DNA from: Commensalibacter intestini A911
Lineage (GTDB): Bacteria > Pseudomonadota > Alphaproteobacteria > Acetobacterales > Acetobacteraceae
NCBI RefSeq assembly: GCF_000231445.1
Contig: NZ_AGFR01000003.1
Span: 620,001-684,000, forward strand
Length of the DNA: 64,000 nt
Reading direction: 5' to 3'
Part shown: one piece after another, positions 1 through 7,403 of the stretch
How the letters are laid out: the number at the start of each line of letters is the position of its first letter
Position numbering within the stretch: the stretch's first letter is position 1
The notes under the pieces: generated by a model
What the model was told of the DNA's origin: nothing
Database searches by the model: none
What the model saw: only the letters and a program-made list of their open reading frames with translations
Position numbers and translations under genes: made by a program

Positions 1-1296
1 CGTTCTTTATTGATGATTTCAATTCCTTTATTAATTACACAAGCAATTTCACTTGAGTTATTTTATGGAACTTTCTTGAATACTGTTTCACGTCGGTTAA
101 CGGATGCAGTCAGTGGTGAAGTTAGTTTTGTTGTGCAGCAATATTCGAATGCATCATCAGAGCAATATAAAACCTTTTTATTGGATAATGCTCAACAAAA
201 TTTGCAGTTAAATGTAAAGTGGCTTGCTAATCAAAAATTGAAAGTGGACATAAATCGTAATGCAATGGTTTTAGGTCCTGTTGATGAGCTCTTGGATAGA
301 GGATTAGATGATCGTTTAGACGTCCCTTTTGCAACAGATTGGCGTAGTTATACTGATCAAGTGGTTGTTTCCGTTCAGTTAAAATATGGTATTTTAGAAT
401 TTTTAGTTCCTAAAAAGAAACTGACAGCCGGTTCTGTGTGGTTGTTTGTAGTATGGATTGTAGGGAGTGCTTTACTTTTATTTTTAATTACAGCAGTTTT
501 TGCTTGGGTGCAATTTAGGGCTATTCGGCGTTTATCTAAGGCAGTTGAAAAGTTTGGTAAAGGAAGAGATCCAGGGCTATTAAACCCTGTAGGTTCCAAA
601 GAGCTACGAAATGCAGCAATAGCCTTCAATGTAATGAGAGAACGTATTTTGCGTTTTATTAAGCAACGAACTGTTATTCTTGCTAGTGTTTCTCATGATT
701 TACGTACACCTTTGACACGTTTGAGATTAAGTTTAGCAATGCTTCCCCAAAAGGGAGTGATAAATGCTGAAGATCAAGTGGCAGATATTACAGAAATGAT
801 TGCTGATACCGAAGAAATGGAACAGATGATTTCTGGGTATCTTTCTTTTGCTCGAGGAGAGGGAACAGAAGAGCCAAAAATGACAGATATGGTGCAGTTA
901 ACTGAGGATGTTGTCGCTGCTGCGTATCGATTAGGCACTGTTTTTATATCTGCTAATATTCCAGCTTCATTACCAGATATGATGATTAGATCGCATAGTA
1001 TTCGACGTGTTTTGGGGAATATTCTTGAAAATGCTAGACGTCATGGAGGGCAAGTTAATATCGAAGTAAAGGATCAAGATAGAGGTATTTTATACATTAT
1101 TGACGATAATGGTGCAGGGATTCCCGAGGAAAAAAGAGAAAGCGTGTTTATTCCTTTTGAGACAGGGAATAGTCAAAAAGGAACGGGTCTTGGACTGGCA
1201 ATTGCAAAAAATATTGTCCAAGCCCATGGTGGAGATATCGAATTAAAAAACAGCCCACTAGGTGGGCTGCGTGTTTTAATCTTTATACCCAAATAA
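1..1296 (+). CDS. EnvZ-like sensor histidine kinase (5' end cut off by window)
   Basis: Membrane sensor kinase of a two-component system that autophosphorylates a histidine and passes the phosphate to an OmpR-type regulator. The reading frame is open to base 1, so the true start lies upstream; residues are numbered here from the codon at base 10. The order is the end of a first membrane helix, a periplasmic stretch of about 110 residues, a second helix near residues 141-166, a HAMP linker, the H-box SHDLRTPLTRL with the phospho-acceptor at His229, then the ATPase with N-box NILENARRHGG, G1 box DDNGAGIP and G2 box GTGLGLAIAKN. The architecture matches EnvZ; the signal sensed cannot be read from sequence. 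The partner regulator is probably just upstream. The last codons overlap the terminator of the convergent bamE gene. Confidence 0.9.
   Translation, partial: RSLLMISIPLLITQAISLELFYGTFLNTVSRRLTDAVSGEVSFVVQQYSNASSEQYKTFLLDNAQQNLQLNVKWLANQKLKVDINRNAMVLGPVDELLDRGLDDRLDVPFATDWRSYTDQVVVSVQLKYGILEFLVPKKKLTAGSVWLFVVWIVGSALLLFLITAVFAWVQFRAIRRLSKAVEKFGKGRDPGLLNPVGSKELRNAAIAFNVMRERILRFIKQRTVILASVSHDLRTPLTRLRLSLAMLPQKGVINAEDQVADITEMIADTEEMEQMISGYLSFARGEGTEEPKMTDMVQLTEDVVAAAYRLGTVFISANIPASLPDMMIRSHSIRRVLGNILENARRHGGQVNIEVKDQDRGILYIIDDNGAGIPEEKRESVFIPFETGNSQKGTGLGLAIAKNIVQAHGGDIELKNSPLGGLRVLIFIPK
1243..1269 (-). terminator. rho-independent terminator of bamE, inside the kinase gene
   Basis: Perfect 8-bp GC-rich stem (CAGCCCAC / GTGGGCTG, 1251-1258 and 1262-1269) with a 3-base loop. 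On the minus strand it is followed by six T (1245-1250). It lies 33 bases past the bamE stop and within codons of the convergent histidine kinase. Confidence 0.8.
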
Positions 1297-1301
1297 TCAG
1301 C

Positions 1302-1922
1302 TTATCGAATAGTATTTCCAGAGCTTCCGATCCCACCAGAGGTGTTTGGATTGTTTGCAAAGGGTCCTGTGCTGTTGTTGGGTCCAAAGGTACTTCCTAA
1401 CCCCATAGCGCTAAGAGGAGAGTATTGCCCGATATTTCCCAATAATTGTTGGAAGAAATTAGTCTTGGTTCCTGGTGTTGGTGTTACTTCAGAAACCATT
1501 CCAACTGGCTTAGCATCTTTTTTTCCTAAATGCTGGATTTTTTGTAACGTTCCATTTTCGTCAAAGTATAAAGATAATACTTCTTGTTTACGTATACCTG
1601 GATATGACAAAGGAACAACTTGAGTCATCATCGAAATATAAATCCAGTTATTTGGATCAAAAGTAGCATAAGCAGTTGGAGATCCTAGAATATCTACGAC
1701 GTCCGCTTTGCTTGTGCTTCCGACTTGTAATGATTTTAAATCGTTTTTACCAATAATACTACCTCTGGGTAGTGGTGGTGGAGAAAAAATAGAACAAGCA
1801 GATAAAGTCATTCCAATTGACAGAATAGAAGCCAAACAGGCACCTTTTCTTGCTTTACGAAAAGATAGAAACCGTGTTTTAAAAGAAGAGACAAGAGGTT
1901 TCTTATTGAAGCATGGACGCAT
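1302..1922 (-). CDS. bamE: Outer membrane assembly lipoprotein BamE (SmpA/OmlA family)
   Basis: Small lipoprotein of the BAM complex that inserts beta-barrel proteins into the outer membrane. The N-terminus is long and basic, followed by a hydrophobic stretch and a lipobox ending LSAC with Cys43 as the lipidated residue. After a proline-rich tether comes the SmpA/OmlA domain (about residues 55-125), with the typical GSTSKADVVDILGSPT and NNWIYIS segments. The C-terminal 60 residues are low-complexity (Gly, Asn, Ser, Thr) and not conserved family sequence. The start at 1922 gives an unusually long n-region of about 28 residues; a later start is possible. It is divergent from DUF177, an arrangement common in alphaproteobacteria. 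Confidence 0.85.
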   Translation of the reverse strand: MRPCFNKKPLVSSFKTRFLSFRKARKGACLASILSIGMTLSACSIFSPPPLPRGSIIGKNDLKSLQVGSTSKADVVDILGSPTAYATFDPNNWIYISMMTQVVPLSYPGIRKQEVLSLYFDENGTLQKIQHLGKKDAKPVGMVSEVTPTPGTKTNFFQQLLGNIGQYSPLSAMGLGSTFGPNNSTGPFANNPNTSGGIGSSGNTIR

Positions 1923-2036
1923 GATTGATAAATATTCCTCGAGTTGGATATGAAAAAAAATAAATTACCCGTTATAAAAATGCGTATTGTAGTTTGAATA
2001 AAACTTCAACAAAAAAAAACAGATGAGAGAATAAAA

Positions 2037-2585
2037 ATGAAAGCATGTTGCGAGTTTTCAAGGAAAATACAGCTTAACCAAATCCAGAAAAAGCCATTAA
2101 CCATTAAAATAGAAGCTAATGAGGAGGAAAAAAAGGCTCTTTCTGAACGCTTTTCCATCCCAGAGATACATTCTTTGTTATGTACATATCAGTTAAAATA
2201 TTTCCATGGCAGACAAGTGCGTGCAGTTGGTGAAATGAAAGCAATTATCACACAGAATTGTGTGGTTTCGTTGGAAGATTTTGTAGTTACGATTGATGAA
2301 TCGTTTGAACTTCTTTTTATGTCTAGTGATAAAATTTCTGGTGAACTAGAGGAAATCGATGATCCTGATGTTATCCCTTATGAAAATGAAGTGATTGATT
2401 TGGGAGAAGTTACAGCAGAGCAATTAGCGTTATTTGTAGATCCTTACCCTCACAAAGATGGGACCGATAATAAGTTGATTTTAAATGAAAATGATATAAA
2501 AATCACAGATGAAAAAGATGTAAAAGAAAATCCATTTAAAGTGCTTGAACAATTGAAAAATTTTGGATCAGATAAAAAGAAATGA
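2037..2585 (+). CDS. DUF177 / YceD family protein
   Basis: A 182-residue member of the YceD/DUF177 family, which almost always precedes rpmF. Family members are associated with ribosome and 23S rRNA metabolism in bacteria and plastids, but the biochemical role is not settled. The recognisable core is the central CxxSLEDF-like segment (NCVVSLEDFVVTID) and the acidic stretch near residues 105-130 (DDPDVIPYENEVIDLGEVTAEQLAL). The start is the ATG after a weak GAGAG signal. It sits 200 bases upstream of rpmF and is divergent from bamE, and is probably transcribed together with rpmF-plsX-fabH. Confidence 0.85.
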   Translation: MKACCEFSRKIQLNQIQKKPLTIKIEANEEEKKALSERFSIPEIHSLLCTYQLKYFHGRQVRAVGEMKAIITQNCVVSLEDFVVTIDESFELLFMSSDKISGELEEIDDPDVIPYENEVIDLGEVTAEQLALFVDPYPHKDGTDNKLILNENDIKITDEKDVKENPFKVLEQLKNFGSDKKK

Positions 2586-2786
2586 TGATTTTGTACTAAT
2601 CTGCTTGTCATTTTTTGAAATAAGGGATATTAACCTTGAGAAAAGTAAAGTTACAGACGATATCCATTTTTATAACTTGCATATAAGGTTATTATCTGTT
2701 AGGAAACTCGTTTTAATTTGAATAGTTTAATAAATATCAAGCAGTTTTGAAAAATGTTTGATAGTTGGGAAAGGTAGGAGGGACTA

Positions 2787-2990
2787 ATGGCTGTTCCTAA
2801 GAGAAAAACATCACCTTCACGTCGTGGTATGCGTCGTAGTCATCATGCTCTACGTACAGAAGCACATGCAGAATGTGGAAATTGTGGCGAATTGAAACGC
2901 CATCATCACGTTTGCAGTCACTGTGGACATTATGATGGTCGTGAAGTCGTAGCTGCTGGAAAAGCGTTGAAAGTTGCTGTACGTCAGTAG
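2787..2990 (+). CDS. rpmF: 50S ribosomal protein L32
   Basis: Large-subunit ribosomal protein of 67 residues. The start [20 protein letters not shown] is the standard L32 N-terminus. It is the zinc-binding form: the pairs CGNCG and CSHCG provide four cysteines. A strong Shine-Dalgarno signal (GGAGGG) lies six bases before the ATG. Its place between DUF177 and plsX is the conserved bacterial arrangement that links ribosome production to membrane lipid synthesis. Confidence 0.97.
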   Translation: MAVPKRKTSPSRRGMRRSHHALRTEAHAECGNCGELKRHHHVCSHCGHYDGREVVAAGKALKVAVRQ

Positions 2991-3064
2991 TTTTATAAGG
3001 AAAACCTGTAGAACATCTATTTAGTTTTATTAAGTAAATGCTTTACAGGGATAAACTATAAATT

Positions 3065-4123
3065 ATGAACCAAGAAGTAGAAAATCCAAAAGAAGATCAA
3101 TATGATCTTGCTATTGATGCAATGGGTGGAGATCAAGCTCCCGATATTGTTATTAAAGGTTTGGATTTTACAGCACTCCGTCACCCAAACGTTAAAATAT
3201 TGCTTATTGGCGATGAAGCAAAAATTAATCCTTTGCTTCACCAATACCCAAATGTTTCAGCAGTTTGTACGGTCAGACATACTTCTGTGTCGATTCCGAT
3301 GGAGATGAAGCCAACAGCAGCATTAAAGTTGCGTGATTCATCTTTGCGTATGGCGATGGAAAGCGTTGCCAAAAAAGAATCCAAAGGTGTTGTTTCTGCT
3401 GGTAATAGTGGTGCAATGCTTGCTTTGGCTCAGATTATTGTTAAAACAATGCCTGGTATTGCGCGTCCAGCAATGGCTGCGATTAATCCAACTGCCAAAG
3501 GTGATGCGGTGATGTTGGATTTAGGGGCAAATGTTGCGTGTGATAGTCGTAATTTAGTTGATTTTGCGATTATGGGGCATGCTTTTGCCAAGGCAGTGTT
3601 AGGCCTCCCTCATCCTACAATTGGTTTGTTAAATGTTGGCTCAGAAGAGCTAAAAGGGGATGAGCGTTTACGTGTAGCCGCAGAGGTTTTACGTAATAGT
3701 CCTCTTTCTGATCAATTTTATGGGTTTATAGAGGGGCATGATATTACTGCAGGCACAACAGATGTTGTGGTTACAGATGGTTTCACTGGTAATATTGCAT
3801 TAAAAACCGGCGAAGGTGCATTAAAACTTGTTTTTCATTTATTAAAACAGGTATATACATCCGGTGTTCGTGGGAAGTTAGGATATTTGATGGTTCGTCC
3901 AGGTTTGGAACGAATGAAAGAGTGGCTTGATCCCCGTCGTTATAACGGCGCCGTTTTTGTGGGGTTAAATGGGGTTGTTGTAAAATCTCATGGTGGTGCT
4001 GATGAAGTCGGTTTTGCATGTGCTGTTGATGTTGCTATGGATATGATTAGTCATGGTTTCCATGAAGAAATCTTAGCTGGTTTATCTAAAGTAAACGCTG
4101 CAAAAGATATTGAGAAACAATAA
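3065..4123 (+). CDS. plsX: Phosphate acyltransferase PlsX
   Basis: Peripheral membrane enzyme that converts acyl-ACP plus phosphate to acyl-phosphate, the donor used by PlsY in phosphatidic acid synthesis. The 352 residues cover the whole family length. Seen motifs include AIDAMGGDQAP at the N-terminus, VSAGNSGAMLALA, MLDLGANVACDSRNL, VVVTDGFTGNIALKTGEG and GLNGVVVKSHGG. The only upstream ribosome signal is a weak AGGGAT about 13 bases away. It lies 41 bases before fabH, as is usual, so phospholipid and fatty-acid initiation are co-expressed. Confidence 0.96.
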   Translation: MNQEVENPKEDQYDLAIDAMGGDQAPDIVIKGLDFTALRHPNVKILLIGDEAKINPLLHQYPNVSAVCTVRHTSVSIPMEMKPTAALKLRDSSLRMAMESVAKKESKGVVSAGNSGAMLALAQIIVKTMPGIARPAMAAINPTAKGDAVMLDLGANVACDSRNLVDFAIMGHAFAKAVLGLPHPTIGLLNVGSEELKGDERLRVAAEVLRNSPLSDQFYGFIEGHDITAGTTDVVVTDGFTGNIALKTGEGALKLVFHLLKQVYTSGVRGKLGYLMVRPGLERMKEWLDPRRYNGAVFVGLNGVVVKSHGGADEVGFACAVDVAMDMISHGFHEEILAGLSKVNAAKDIEKQ

Positions 4124-4164
4124 ACAATATAACTAATAATTAACTAGAAATTTAGGATAACTAG

Positions 4165-5139
4165 ATGGCATATTGTTCACGCTTAGTCGGATTTGGTGGG
4201 TATTTGCCAGAAAAAATTGTAACGAATCAAGAGTTATCAGAACGTATAGATACATCTGATGAATGGATTCGTGAACGAACAGGTATTAGGCAACGTCATA
4301 TTGTTTCTGGTGAGGAAACATGTGCGTCTATGGCTGCTGAGGCAGCTCGACAAGCAATTGCATTCTCAGGTTTATCAGTGGATGATATTGATGCTGTGAT
4401 TGTTGCTACATGCACTCCAGATCAAGTTTTTCCAACAACTGCAGCCAAAGTACAGCAAATTTTAGGGATTAAAAAAGGATTTGCTTTTGATGTTTCTTCT
4501 GCTTGTGCGGGATTTGTTTTTGGATTGTCTGTTGCAGACAATTTTATTCGTAATGGCCAGGCAAAAAATGTTATTTTAATAGGTAGTGAAGTTTACTCTC
4601 GTATTTTAGATTGGTCAGATCGTAGAACATGTGTGTTGTTTGGTGATGGCGCGGGTGCAGTTGTTTTGAGTGCCGAAGAAGTTGTGAATACAACAGATCA
4701 AAAAGGAATTTTAGGAGTTTATTTACATACAGATGGTCATTATAGTGATTTATTATATGTAGATGGAACACCTTCTATAGCGGAAGATCATTGTCTGATA
4801 AGAATGCATGGGCAAGAAGTCTTTCGTCACGCTGTCACTAAGCTTTCTGAAGTTGTAGAGGAAGCATTGAGTGTTCACAATTTAAAACATGAAGATGTTG
4901 ATTGGTTAGTGCCTCATCAAGCAAATTTAAGAATTATTGCTGGTATGGGAAAGAAACTACATTTACCTGAAGATCGTGTGATTATCACTGTTGATCGTCA
5001 TGCAAATACATCTGCGGCTTCGGTTCCTCTTGCATTAAATGAAGCAGTCCGTGATGGACGTATTCAAAAAGGGGATCTTATTGTAATTGAAGCCCTTGGG
5101 GGGGGATTAAGCTGGGGATCTTCTTTAATTCGTTTATAG
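4165..5139 (+). CDS. fabH: 3-oxoacyl-[ACP] synthase III (FabH)
   Basis: Condenses acetyl-CoA with malonyl-ACP to start type II fatty-acid synthesis in the cytosol. The catalytic triad is visible: Cys114 in SSACAGFVFGL, His251 in VPHQANLRII and Asn281 in HANTSAASVPLAL. The C-terminal GGGLSWGSSLIRL is typical. Length (324) is normal. AGGA eight bases before the ATG supports the start. It follows plsX by 41 bases and precedes ihfA, the usual alphaproteobacterial order. Confidence 0.97.
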   Translation: MAYCSRLVGFGGYLPEKIVTNQELSERIDTSDEWIRERTGIRQRHIVSGEETCASMAAEAARQAIAFSGLSVDDIDAVIVATCTPDQVFPTTAAKVQQILGIKKGFAFDVSSACAGFVFGLSVADNFIRNGQAKNVILIGSEVYSRILDWSDRRTCVLFGDGAGAVVLSAEEVVNTTDQKGILGVYLHTDGHYSDLLYVDGTPSIAEDHCLIRMHGQEVFRHAVTKLSEVVEEALSVHNLKHEDVDWLVPHQANLRIIAGMGKKLHLPEDRVIITVDRHANTSAASVPLALNEAVRDGRIQKGDLIVIEALGGGLSWGSSLIRL

Positions 5140-5244
5140 AATGATTGAAAAAGGTCTTTGGCGTTAAAAGAATATGAAAATCATAAAGTCTTAAATTGAC
5201 TATATTTGTTAACAACTTTTTAATTATTGATTATTTGATATATT

Positions 5245-5559
5245 ATGCAAACTTTGACAAGAGCAGGACTAATAGAAAAACTTTATAGCCATGTTGGCCT
5301 TTCACGCAGTGAGTCCGCTGTATTATTGGAAGAAGTATTAGAAAAGGTTATTTCTACCTTAGAAGGTGGAGATTCTGTAAAAATTAGTGGTTTTGGCACT
5401 TTTTCAGTTAGAAGAAAAGGTAGTCGTATAGGTCGCAATCCGAAAACAGGGGAAGAAGTAGTCATCGAGCCAAGATTGGTTCTTGCATTTCGCCCTAGCC
5501 AAATGCTTAAAAATAGTGTTAATGAAGGTATGATGAAGCTATCTGCCAGAAAGGGTTAA
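5245..5559 (+). CDS. ihfA: Integration host factor subunit alpha
   Basis: DNA-bending nucleoid protein that pairs with IhfB. The 104 residues show the HU/IHF fold, with the beta-arm segment GRNPKTGEEVVIEPR that inserts its proline into the minor groove, and KISGFGTFSVRRK before it. The call IHF-alpha rather than HU rests on the N-terminal TLTRAGLIEKLYSHVGLSRSE and on the position between fabH and a MerR gene, which is the alphaproteobacterial ihfA locus. A TTGACT lies about 45 bases upstream, but no convincing -10 goes with it. The next gene starts four bases after the stop. Confidence 0.9.
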   Translation: MQTLTRAGLIEKLYSHVGLSRSESAVLLEEVLEKVISTLEGGDSVKISGFGTFSVRRKGSRIGRNPKTGEEVVIEPRLVLAFRPSQMLKNSVNEGMMKLSARKG

Positions 5560-5563
5560 ATAA

Positions 5564-6142
5564 ATGACGAATAGCACCTCTACTAGTTCTCCTAATGAAT
5601 TAGAAGAAGATTTCTTAGATCATTTAGAAGAAAATTCTGATTTAGAGGATCATGGAACGGCTAAGAAACTTCCAGGTGCTTTTCGTACAATTAGTGAGGT
5701 GGCTGAAGAAATTAATGTACCTCAACATGTTTTGCGTTTTTGGGAAACACGTTTTAAACAAGTTCAACCTGTTAAGCGAAGTGGTGGTCGTCGGTATTAT
5801 CGTGCTGAAGATATTGTTTTGTTACAAAATATTTCTGATTTACTTTATATACAAGGTTATACCATTAAAGGTGTACAACGGGTATTAGAGGAAGACTTGT
5901 CTCGTTTAAGCCCTAATAAAGACAACACTGAGGTTGCACAAGATGAGCCTATAAACAGTGATGGAGAGGTTATTACTTCTGTTTCCATTATCGCTGATGG
6001 ACAACATTCACAACATCATATAGAAACAATTTTTGAAGAAGTTAATCGGTTAAAAGAAAAAAACCTTTTTTTAGCTCATTCTTTACAATCTGTTTTAGCA
6101 GAATTACAAGTATTACGTAAAATAATTGCTTCTGAGTGTTAG
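5564..6142 (+). CDS. MerR family transcriptional regulator
   Basis: DNA-binding regulator of 192 residues. An acidic N-terminal tail of about 35 residues precedes a MerR winged-helix domain (about residues 42-110): [20 protein letters not shown], then [15 protein letters not shown] and [14 protein letters not shown]. The C-terminal third contains a helical stretch (about 145-190) likely to be a dimerisation coiled coil. There is no cysteine cluster typical of metal sensors. This gene next to ihfA is conserved in alphaproteobacteria, but its targets are not established. It is in an operon with ihfA and is followed by a 10-bp hairpin. Confidence 0.85.
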   Translation: MTNSTSTSSPNELEEDFLDHLEENSDLEDHGTAKKLPGAFRTISEVAEEINVPQHVLRFWETRFKQVQPVKRSGGRRYYRAEDIVLLQNISDLLYIQGYTIKGVQRVLEEDLSRLSPNKDNTEVAQDEPINSDGEVITSVSIIADGQHSQHHIETIFEEVNRLKEKNLFLAHSLQSVLAELQVLRKIIASEC

Positions 6143-6157
6143 TTTTTAGTTGCTTAT

Positions 6158-6184
6158 AGCCATATAGGTTGCTATATGGCTTTA
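6158..6184 (+). terminator. Hairpin after the MerR gene, probable terminator
   Basis: Perfect 10-bp stem (AGCCATATAG 6158-6167, CTATATGGCT 6172-6181) with the loop GTTG, followed by only a short T stretch. It lies 15 bases after the MerR stop and 14 bases before tRNA-Pro, so it could end the ihfA-merR message or act as a processing site in a shared transcript. Confidence 0.55.
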
Positions 6185-6185
6185 C

Positions 6186-6284
6186 AACACTTAAACGGGC
6201 AGTAGCGCAGCCTGGTAGCGCATCAGTCTGGGGGACTGGGGGTCGTGGGTTCGAATCCCGCCTGCCCGATATCGTTTAAGTGTT
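6186..6284. repeat. 12-bp inverted repeat enclosing tRNA-Pro
   Basis: AACACTTAAACG at 6186-6197 and its exact reverse complement CGTTTAAGTGTT at 6273-6284 flank the tRNA gene. Ten bases of the left arm (6186-6195) directly extend the 5' side of the acceptor stem. On the 3' side a short interval of about six bases precedes the arm. The right arm ends one base before the stop codon of the convergent AI-2E gene. Confidence 0.75.
6196..6269 (+). tRNA. tRNA-Pro (anticodon GGG)
   Basis: Cloverleaf of 74 nt. The acceptor stem is CGGGCAG/CTGCCCG, the D arm GCGC-AGCCTGGTA-GCGC, the anticodon stem TCAGT/ACTGG with loop CTGGGGG giving GGG at 6230-6232, and the T arm has GTTCGAATC. The discriminator is A and the CCA end is not encoded. 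Proline tRNA after ihfA-merR is a conserved alphaproteobacterial arrangement. Confidence 0.95.
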
Positions 6285-7394
6285 TTAAGATAATCCTTTC
6301 TTTTTTGCAGTCCAGCTACACCACAGCATCATTAAGGCGGCCATTAATGCAGGGCCTATAAATAATCCAAGCATTCCCCAAGTTTCTAAACCACCTAAAA
6401 TTCCGATTAAAACCCAAATAAATGGTAGTTTTGTTGATCCGCCAATAAGAGCCGGTCTAATAAAATGATCAGCAATAAAGATAACAATACATCCGATTAC
6501 GACAACTGTAATCGCAGCAATAGAAGAAACTTTTAATAATGCTGTTAAAGCAACTGCTGTGATGGCAATAAGTGGGCAAAATGGAATCATTGCAGCAATT
6601 GCTGTTACAATACCAAATAAAGCTGCATGAGGGATGCCTGCGAGTGCATATACAATTCCTAAGATGATGCCTTGTCCCAGACCCACAAGAACTAATCCAG
6701 ATACGGTTCCATGAACAGAAGAAATCATTTGTGTGGCAATATTTTCTCCTTGTTTTCCAAATAGTCGACGAGACCCACGTAAGCATTGTTGAATAACGCT
6801 TTCCCCGTCTTTAAAAAGGAAGAATAAGGTGATGATCGTGAAGAGGAACAATAATCCTCTATGAAAGAGTTGAGCACCAATTCTTTGGGTGACATAAACC
6901 CCACGGCTAAGATGTAAGTTAGCGAACAAGTCTGATGCTGATTGAGGATCGGTTAAATTATCATTCCACCAATTTAGAATATAATCTTTAGCAAAAGGGA
7001 TATTATGTAACCATTGAGGTGGCGGTACGCCATCATGGCTAGCATGCATGACCCATGCAAAAGCTGTTTGAATATCTTTTGTTGCTTCGACTGCGATAAT
7101 TGTTAAAGGGAAGATAAAAAGAAAAGTAATGATGCAGGAAAAAATTAGAGGCAAAATAAAACCAAGCTTTTGATATGGCCAATGTTTTTTGGCTTTCATA
7201 TAAAGAGGCCAACAGGCAATTGCAAAGATAACCCCCCATATGAGTGCGGGTACAAAAGCACGGATGGTATAAAGTCCAAAGAGGAACAAGATAATCGTTA
7301 AGCAGGTTTGAGCGATCGTTTGGTTATGGATTTGCTCTGCTACGTTTAGTTGTCTAGTGATATTAAGTTCGGAATCTTTATTGTTAAGGGGCAT
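6285..7394 (-). CDS. AI-2E family transporter (PerM-like membrane protein)
   Basis: Polytopic inner-membrane protein of 369 residues in the AI-2E/PerM family. Members have been linked to autoinducer-2 export, Na+/H+ antiport and other transport, so the substrate here is open. Helices can be seen near residues 28-65, 75-100, 180-205 and in the hydrophobic C-terminal half, which carries the family segment GLVLVGLGQGIILGIVYALA and ends with a helix about residues 335-360. AAAGG seven bases before the ATG supports the start. It begins nine bases after the oligopeptidase B stop, so the two form an operon. Confidence 0.85.
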   Translation of the reverse strand: MPLNNKDSELNITRQLNVAEQIHNQTIAQTCLTIILFLFGLYTIRAFVPALIWGVIFAIACWPLYMKAKKHWPYQKLGFILPLIFSCIITFLFIFPLTIIAVEATKDIQTAFAWVMHASHDGVPPPQWLHNIPFAKDYILNWWNDNLTDPQSASDLFANLHLSRGVYVTQRIGAQLFHRGLLFLFTIITLFFLFKDGESVIQQCLRGSRRLFGKQGENIATQMISSVHGTVSGLVLVGLGQGIILGIVYALAGIPHAALFGIVTAIAAMIPFCPLIAITAVALTALLKVSSIAAITVVVIGCIVIFIADHFIRPALIGGSTKLPFIWVLIGILGGLETWGMLGLFIGPALMAALMMLWCSWTAKKKGLS

Positions 7395-7403
7395 CTTATA
7401 CCT

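Noticed and set aside
6186-6284. Inverted repeats around tRNA-Pro as ends of a mobile element or attachment site
   Set aside because: No transposase or integrase is near, the repeats enclose only the tRNA, and no target duplication is seen.
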